From the NCBI GenBank assembly GCA_017984655.1, contig JAGNZB010000042.1, forward strand, positions 1 through 9,971: a stretch of DNA of 9,971 nt, given 5' to 3'. A program made the translations under genes and the position numbers. A model generated the notes under the pieces. It saw only the letters and a list, made by a program, of their open reading frames with translations, was not told the DNA's origin and searched no databases. Positions 6,170 to 9,971 of the stretch are shown in pieces (position 1 is the stretch's first letter; each line of letters starts with the position of its first letter). The stretch is from Candidatus Altimarinota bacterium (GTDB taxonomy: Bacteria > Patescibacteriota > Gracilibacteria > RBG-16-42-10).

Positions 6170-6181
6170 CGCAAAAGGACA

Positions 6182-8569
6182 TTAATACAATAAAACCGCC
6201 ACAAACATTTGCTCTCCTTGGAAAGTCACCGCCATTTCCATCTTGGTCATTGCTGGTTCAGAAACTGCGGACTGCAAAGCAAGTTCAGCTGGCAAATTTG
6301 CTGAATATTGTCCCTCTGAGGTCAGTAAGCGACCGAGACCAAGACCGGCATCAATCAAGCTCTGACGCAGATTAGTTGATTGAGGCGCCTCTTGCCAGCG
6401 AGTGAGCGGAGCTGTATAGGTGCTACCCAAAGTAAGACTACCGAGACCAGCAGCAGTGCGACTGATATTAATTCTCTCAAGCGTACGCTCTGCCATAGCC
6501 ACCTTCTCCTGGGCTGTGAGTGGTGAAACAATAAAAGAACGCGTAGAAAATTCCTCCACGGCATAGAGCAAGCCATCTTGAGCACGTGCCAAACCAATAC
6601 CAACACGTGACCAGCGTGCATCAAGCATATTGAGACGATGAACAGCGCTCCGCTTCAGCCCCTCGTCGATATCAGCAATAGTGACACTAAAGGCGATATT
6701 TTCCCCTACTGGCTGGAGAATATCAAAAGCTAATTTACGTTGCTCCGGACTACGACCACTACGATCCTTGTGTGAGAAATAGTCATTAGCCACCATATCG
6801 TCAGCGTGAGCTTGCGCAAAAGCGGTCAGAGATGGATCTAATGTGACTGGAGAGCGGCCTTGATCCGCACGAATTGCATTAATCCTTTGCAACAATTCAC
6901 GAGTCATCGCAGCATACTCTCCTGATGTCAAAGCTGATTTCTTTTCAATCACCAATCCCGTCTGCATATCGACAAAATCAGGAAGCACAGGCACACCAGT
7001 CACTTTATAAACAGGTGCATTCAAAACAGCAATTCCCTGCAGATCATTGATCTCAACAAAATAAACTCCATCCTGACTCAGGTCAAGTGTCAGAGACCAA
7101 GCTGACCCAGCATTCAAGGTATCAGTCTCAGCACCACTCAAACTAAACGTCTTCACTGAACCATCCGACATCACCACAGCAGCCCAGTTTGATAATGGAG
7201 TCACCGCCACACCACTCAACGTAAGCCGGTTCGCCTTGGTAAACAATGGCAGATTATCTACTGTCACATTGTTTTTGAGCCAAGTCCGGAAATTGTGGGT
7301 GATCGCAGAAAATGACCAACTGACAGGATTGCTCCACTGACTAGTCAATGTATAAAACGTATCAAAACCCGCCTGTGAAAGATGACAGCTGATATCACCC
7401 TCCTCAAATCCCTCAAACATCTGATAATCCACACGCCAACTGAGTCCCGCAGGCACAATCAATCGACTAGTACGATGGCTACCCTGATCACACTCCAACC
7501 GCAGCAGTGTTTTGTTCTGATCGCCACTCCATGTCAACACAGCTACATTGTCATCACCGACAACAATACTAGGATTAGCTATCGCCTGCGGAGCTTCACT
7601 AAAACTCGCTTGCCATTGATCCAGCACCGTAATACCAACAGCTGGAGCTTTCTTCGCATCATCAGAAATCAAAGCTAAACGATATTGGCCTGCTTCGGGA
7701 AAGTGAAGATCAAACCGGACACGACCATCGCTAGCCTGATACTCCCACAACCATTGTTTGTCAGCTTCATTCTGAATCAAAACACGAACCTTGGCAGCCG
7801 AAGTAGTGGCACTAATGGGATAATAGGTATTGGCTACCAACGTCTTTGGCAACGTAGACAACAAGGTCAGCCCCGTGAAACTACTCGTCGGATAAGCACC
7901 GCTGACTATAGGCAAATCAGTACTCGCTTCAGGATACTGCTGAAGTTGTTGCTCTCTGATCATGAGCAGACGGTACATCATCTCAGCCACCTCTCCGCGG
8001 GTAATCTTTTCACCGATCGCCACCGTCTTGGCCTTGTACTTATTGGGGATTACCTTCTGATCACGAGCAGTGTAAATATACGCAGCCAAGGGATCACTAT
8101 TATCGACATCCTGATAGTGCCAAGTGAGATCAGAGCCAGAAGCAATCACCTCATTGATATTGAGCAACATCTTGATCGCCTCACCTCTTGTCGTGGTGTT
8201 ATCTGGACGATAGGTGCCATCAGGATAACCAGACACAATTTGATGGTGTTGAGCATAAATCACATACTGCCGCAATCCATGCGTCGCTCCCATATCAGGG
8301 AATGGCGAGTCGGCATCTACCAAATCAGCAGTGCTGACACCAGCTCCCTCCAGCGCAATCTTGAGCAACTCTGCTCGAGTGATCAACCGGTCAGGACCAA
8401 ATGTGCCATTAGGAAAACCCTGCACAATAGCACGTTCTTTGAGAGCCTGAATTGCCTGACTATATTGATAACTAGTAGCAACATCAGGAAAATTACTAGC
8501 AGCCTGCGCTTGTGGTACTAGAAAAGCACCAAGGATCAGAAATACTACTAAGGGGGAAATACGTCTCAT
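6182..8569 (-). CDS. Exported surface protein: three SLH domains plus a CAP domain
   Basis: The 795-residue product has a signal peptide (MRRISPLVVFLILGAFLVPQ, likely cut after AQA near residue 23). Three S-layer homology domains follow at about 27-77, 90-139 and 152-202, each with the F/Y-x-D start and TRAE or TRGE motif, and would anchor the protein to the cell envelope. Residues 220-540 look β-rich, possibly Ig-like modules. A CAP (SCP/PR-1) domain spans about 555-677 with the conserved residues H600 (YFSH), E623 (VGENIA) and H644 (VHRLNML). The last 110 residues open with ERTLERINISRTAAGLGSLT, resembling the start of the CAP domain, so a second degenerate CAP copy is possible. CAP domains outside eukaryotes are common on cell surfaces but their reactions are mostly unknown. 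The ATG overlaps the NUDIX stop (ATGA, 8566-8569). Confidence 0.9.
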   Translation of the reverse strand: MRRISPLVVFLILGAFLVPQAQAASNFPDVATSYQYSQAIQALKERAIVQGFPNGTFGPDRLITRAELLKIALEGAGVSTADLVDADSPFPDMGATHGLRQYVIYAQHHQIVSGYPDGTYRPDNTTTRGEAIKMLLNINEVIASGSDLTWHYQDVDNSDPLAAYIYTARDQKVIPNKYKAKTVAIGEKITRGEVAEMMYRLLMIREQQLQQYPEASTDLPIVSGAYPTSSFTGLTLLSTLPKTLVANTYYPISATTSAAKVRVLIQNEADKQWLWEYQASDGRVRFDLHFPEAGQYRLALISDDAKKAPAVGITVLDQWQASFSEAPQAIANPSIVVGDDNVAVLTWSGDQNKTLLRLECDQGSHRTSRLIVPAGLSWRVDYQMFEGFEEGDISCHLSQAGFDTFYTLTSQWSNPVSWSFSAITHNFRTWLKNNVTVDNLPLFTKANRLTLSGVAVTPLSNWAAVVMSDGSVKTFSLSGAETDTLNAGSAWSLTLDLSQDGVYFVEINDLQGIAVLNAPVYKVTGVPVLPDFVDMQTGLVIEKKSALTSGEYAAMTRELLQRINAIRADQGRSPVTLDPSLTAFAQAHADDMVANDYFSHKDRSGRSPEQRKLAFDILQPVGENIAFSVTIADIDEGLKRSAVHRLNMLDARWSRVGIGLARAQDGLLYAVEEFSTRSFIVSPLTAQEKVAMAERTLERINISRTAAGLGSLTLGSTYTAPLTRWQEAPQSTNLRQSLIDAGLGLGRLLTSEGQYSANLPAELALQSAVSEPAMTKMEMAVTFQGEQMFVAVLLY

Positions 8570-9012
8570 GTAGAAGCAATCTTAATAATAGGAACAAATT
8601 CTTCCATCACCGCTTGATAAATCAGACGACGAGTGGGAAAGATCAACTGCATCACCTCAGACTGGTCTACCCACTGAAAGTCAGTAAATGAACGCTCTTC
8701 CAAGGTAATCTCACTATCACTCCCCCAAAACAACACCAAATAATAGCGTTGCTCTTGCCCAATCAACCCATCATCACGCAACTGGTTCTTGGGCCAATCA
8801 AAACGATACTGATGCTTGGATTTGTACAACAATGAAAATTTGGCAGAACCCAATTCCTCTTGTAGTTCACGCAGCATCCCCTGCTCCTCACTCTCACCTT
8901 CATTGACACCTCCCTGAGGAAATTGCCAATGCTCCTGGGGAACATTGCGCTTACAAATCAGCACTTGCTTATCATGATTGATCACGACAGCAGCAACACT
9001 ATGACGGTACAT
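8566..9012 (-). CDS. NUDIX hydrolase, RppH-like
   Basis: The 148-residue product has a full NUDIX box at residues 34-56 (G34, E40, R48-E49, E52-E53, G55), with S56 where a hydrophobic residue is usual. It follows WQFPQGGVNEGE, and WQFPQGG with a later GQEQRYYLVLF (GQ-x-Q motif) and FTDFQWVD is the pattern of RppH and related Ap4A hydrolases. RppH removes pyrophosphate from the 5' end of mRNAs to start decay; diadenosine polyphosphate hydrolysis is the related alternative, and the substrate cannot be settled from sequence. It is soluble and cytoplasmic. It is the first gene of the operon, preceded by an extended -10 promoter candidate, and its stop overlaps the next start by 4 bases. The ATG at 9012 gives a normal family length. 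Confidence 0.9.
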   Translation of the reverse strand: MYRHSVAAVVINHDKQVLICKRNVPQEHWQFPQGGVNEGESEEQGMLRELQEELGSAKFSLLYKSKHQYRFDWPKNQLRDDGLIGQEQRYYLVLFWGSDSEITLEERSFTDFQWVDQSEVMQLIFPTRRLIYQAVMEEFVPIIKIAST

Positions 9013-9037
9013 AAAAATAACAACTCAATATGCACAT

Positions 9038-9066
9038 AACATAGCACACTTCGGGAAAGCTGATAA
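9038..9066 (-). promoter_or_regulatory. Putative promoter of the seven-gene operon
   Basis: Read on the minus strand: TTATCA (9066-9061) as -35, a 17-base spacer, and the extended -10 TGC-TATGTT (box 9043-9038). Each hexamer matches four of six consensus bases. Transcription would begin near 9031, giving a leader of about 20 bases before the ATG at 9012. The -35 box directly abuts the end of the AT-ended element at 9067. No Shine-Dalgarno is visible in the leader. Confidence 0.5.
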
Positions 9067-9343
9067 TTAATTGGTAATTAGGAATTAGAAATTATGAATT
9101 GGGGACTTGGAGGCTGCAGTGACCAAAATCTCAGCACCACCTCTCTCCCACACTTATAGCTCATTTCACCTTCCCCTTAACTTTTACTTTCATGGTCCCA
9201 TCCTCATCCTTATTCTTATCTCCATTCTTTCCGTCATCCTGAGCATCGCGAAGGACCCTGCCGAGTATCTCAGCAGGTAGTCCCAATCTCCAAATCACCA
9301 TGGAGCCCCCATTTGTAATTTGTAATTTATAATTTGTAATTAA
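9067..9343 (-). mobile_element. MITE-like element, copy 2 (277 bp, inverted relative to copy 1)
   Basis: The plus-strand ends are TTAATTGGTAATTAGGAATT and the inverted TTTGTAATTAA, which form imperfect AT-rich terminal repeats. On the minus strand, in the same order as copy 1 at 1425-1684, come CATGGTGATT, ATTGGGACT, the hairpin (plus strand TGCCGAG-TAT-CTCAGCA, 9259-9275), one GGTCCTTCG...CTCAGGATG core (plus 9231-9257), GGGACCATGAAAGTAAA (plus 9183-9199) and GCAGCCTCC (plus 9109-9117). The hairpin keeps pairing through a G·T-type change. It has no coding capacity. It fills the gap between the ATPase stop (9351) and the operon promoter, and together with the promoter explains the gene-free stretch 9013-9350. 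Confidence 0.65.
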
Positions 9344-9350
9344 TACAGCA

Positions 9351-9971
9351 CTAACCAAACAACTCCTCAACTGCCTTATCATCGCTAGTTCGCAATGAAC
9401 GATAAAACTCCTCATCATATGTCCGCACTCGAACCATAGTTGGAATGGGAATCGCATGGCCCAATAACAAAATTTGCTTCTTACTATCAAGCGTAGCCAA
9501 CCAGTTGCGTAGCAAACCACGATCAGCAACACCAGTAAATACGGCATCGATATCATCAGGATCACTGAGCATCGCCACAATACGGGTACCCAGCTGAGAC
9601 AAAATCTCTTTATCAATTGATGATGGGCGTTGATCGATCACGAGCAAAGTCACCGAGTACTTACGCATCTCGCGAGCGATTGTGCCAAAGGTGGTATTCT
9701 TGGCCACACGACCTTGCAAGAATTTGTGTGCCTCCTCAATCACAATCATCAGCGGCATCACCTTATCTCGGACATCACCAGAATTCACAAACTTCTCAGT
9801 GGCCTTCACATAATGATGGTGAATATAGCGAGTAAGAATGTTGGCGACCAACATATAGGTCATCACATTGTTATGGTGACCAAACTCAAGCACAATACTC
9901 TTGCCGTGTTGCAAAGCCGTGATCATCTGATCCCATGCTGTGGCATCCCCCTGCTCGTGCAAGAAAGACAA
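9351..9971 (-). CDS. HerA/FtsK-like ATPase, C-terminal part (truncated by the right edge)
   Basis: Only the last 206 codons lie in the window; the codon at the edge is TTG and the true start, with the Walker A motif, lies beyond 9971. The visible part has the Walker B strand LMIVIEEAH (about 74-82, acidic pair E79-E80). It continues through FGTIAREMRKYSVTLLVIDQ, the RPSSIDKEILSQLGTRIVAM motif and SDPDDIDAVF, and ends near EELFG. This is the pattern of HerA-type DNA-pumping ATPases, hexamers related to FtsK. In archaea HerA works with the NurA nuclease in end resection. Bacterial homologues act in repair, plasmid or phage functions, or anti-phage defence, and the partner here is unknown because the upstream neighbours are outside the window. 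The stop TAG is 7 bases from the end of the AT-ended element. Confidence 0.85.
   Translation of the reverse strand: MSFLHEQGDATAWDQMITALQHGKSIVLEFGHHNNVMTYMLVANILTRYIHHHYVKATEKFVNSGDVRDKVMPLMIVIEEAHKFLQGRVAKNTTFGTIAREMRKYSVTLLVIDQRPSSIDKEILSQLGTRIVAMLSDPDDIDAVFTGVADRGLLRNWLATLDSKKQILLLGHAIPIPTMVRVRTYDEEFYRSLRTSDDKAVEELFG

Noticed and set aside
7685..8521. Long + strand open frame (278 codons) opposite the SLH region
   Set aside because: It is antisense to a protein with three recognisable SLH domains and a signal peptide, and its translation has low-complexity, Ile/Thr-rich composition without domain signals.
2371..9012. Recoded UGA (as in Gracilibacteria or Absconditabacteria)
   Set aside because: UGA serves as the natural stop for the NUDIX, nuclease and holA genes at proper family lengths, so the standard code fits.
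9161..9616. Minus-strand frame of 151 codons
   Set aside because: It runs out of frame through the ATPase gene and then through the repeat element; the translation of the repeat part is low complexity.

Overview
The window looks like a chromosomal segment from an uncultivated bacterium, most likely a member of the Patescibacteria (CPR). Reasons: a TrmB-like regulator tail, an SLH-plus-CAP surface protein, a HerA-type ATPase and a short DivIC/FtsB-like protein lie close together, several proteins look like orphans, and no translation start has an evident Shine-Dalgarno sequence. UGA and UAG act as ordinary stops, so the genetic code is standard. The phylum assignment is inference; no rRNA is present to test it.

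Left part (1-2370). The C-terminal end of a TrmB-like regulator on the + strand converges on two unrecognised minus-strand genes (224-1147 and 1165-1365) that look like a small transcription unit with its own promoter at about 1387-1415. A 260-bp AT-ended inverted-repeat element (1425-1684) follows, then an initiator tRNA-fMet on the + strand (1760-1835). A poorly coding stretch comes next, with an inverted repeat, a possible gene remnant and a possible small orphan gene (2074-2271).

Central part (2371-9012). Seven minus-strand genes are packed with overlaps or gaps of at most 12 bases and look like one operon. In transcription order they are: RppH-like NUDIX hydrolase, exported SLH/CAP protein, PD-(D/E)XK nuclease with an Fe-S cysteine set, DNA polymerase III delta subunit, DivIC/FtsB-like division protein, glutaredoxin-like protein and RlmI-like 23S rRNA methyltransferase. 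A promoter candidate with an extended -10 sits just upstream of the first gene. The operon mixes RNA processing, DNA replication and repair, cell division, redox and cell surface functions, as housekeeping operons of reduced genomes often do.

Right part (9013-9971). A second, inverted and diverged copy of the AT-ended element (9067-9343) separates the operon from the 3' part of a HerA/FtsK-like ATPase gene that runs off the right edge.

The most interesting signals are the two related non-autonomous elements, each ending within about a dozen bases of putative promoters, and a 29-bp promoter-like block shared by two orphan genes. Nothing in the window amounts to a clear new defence or metabolic system.
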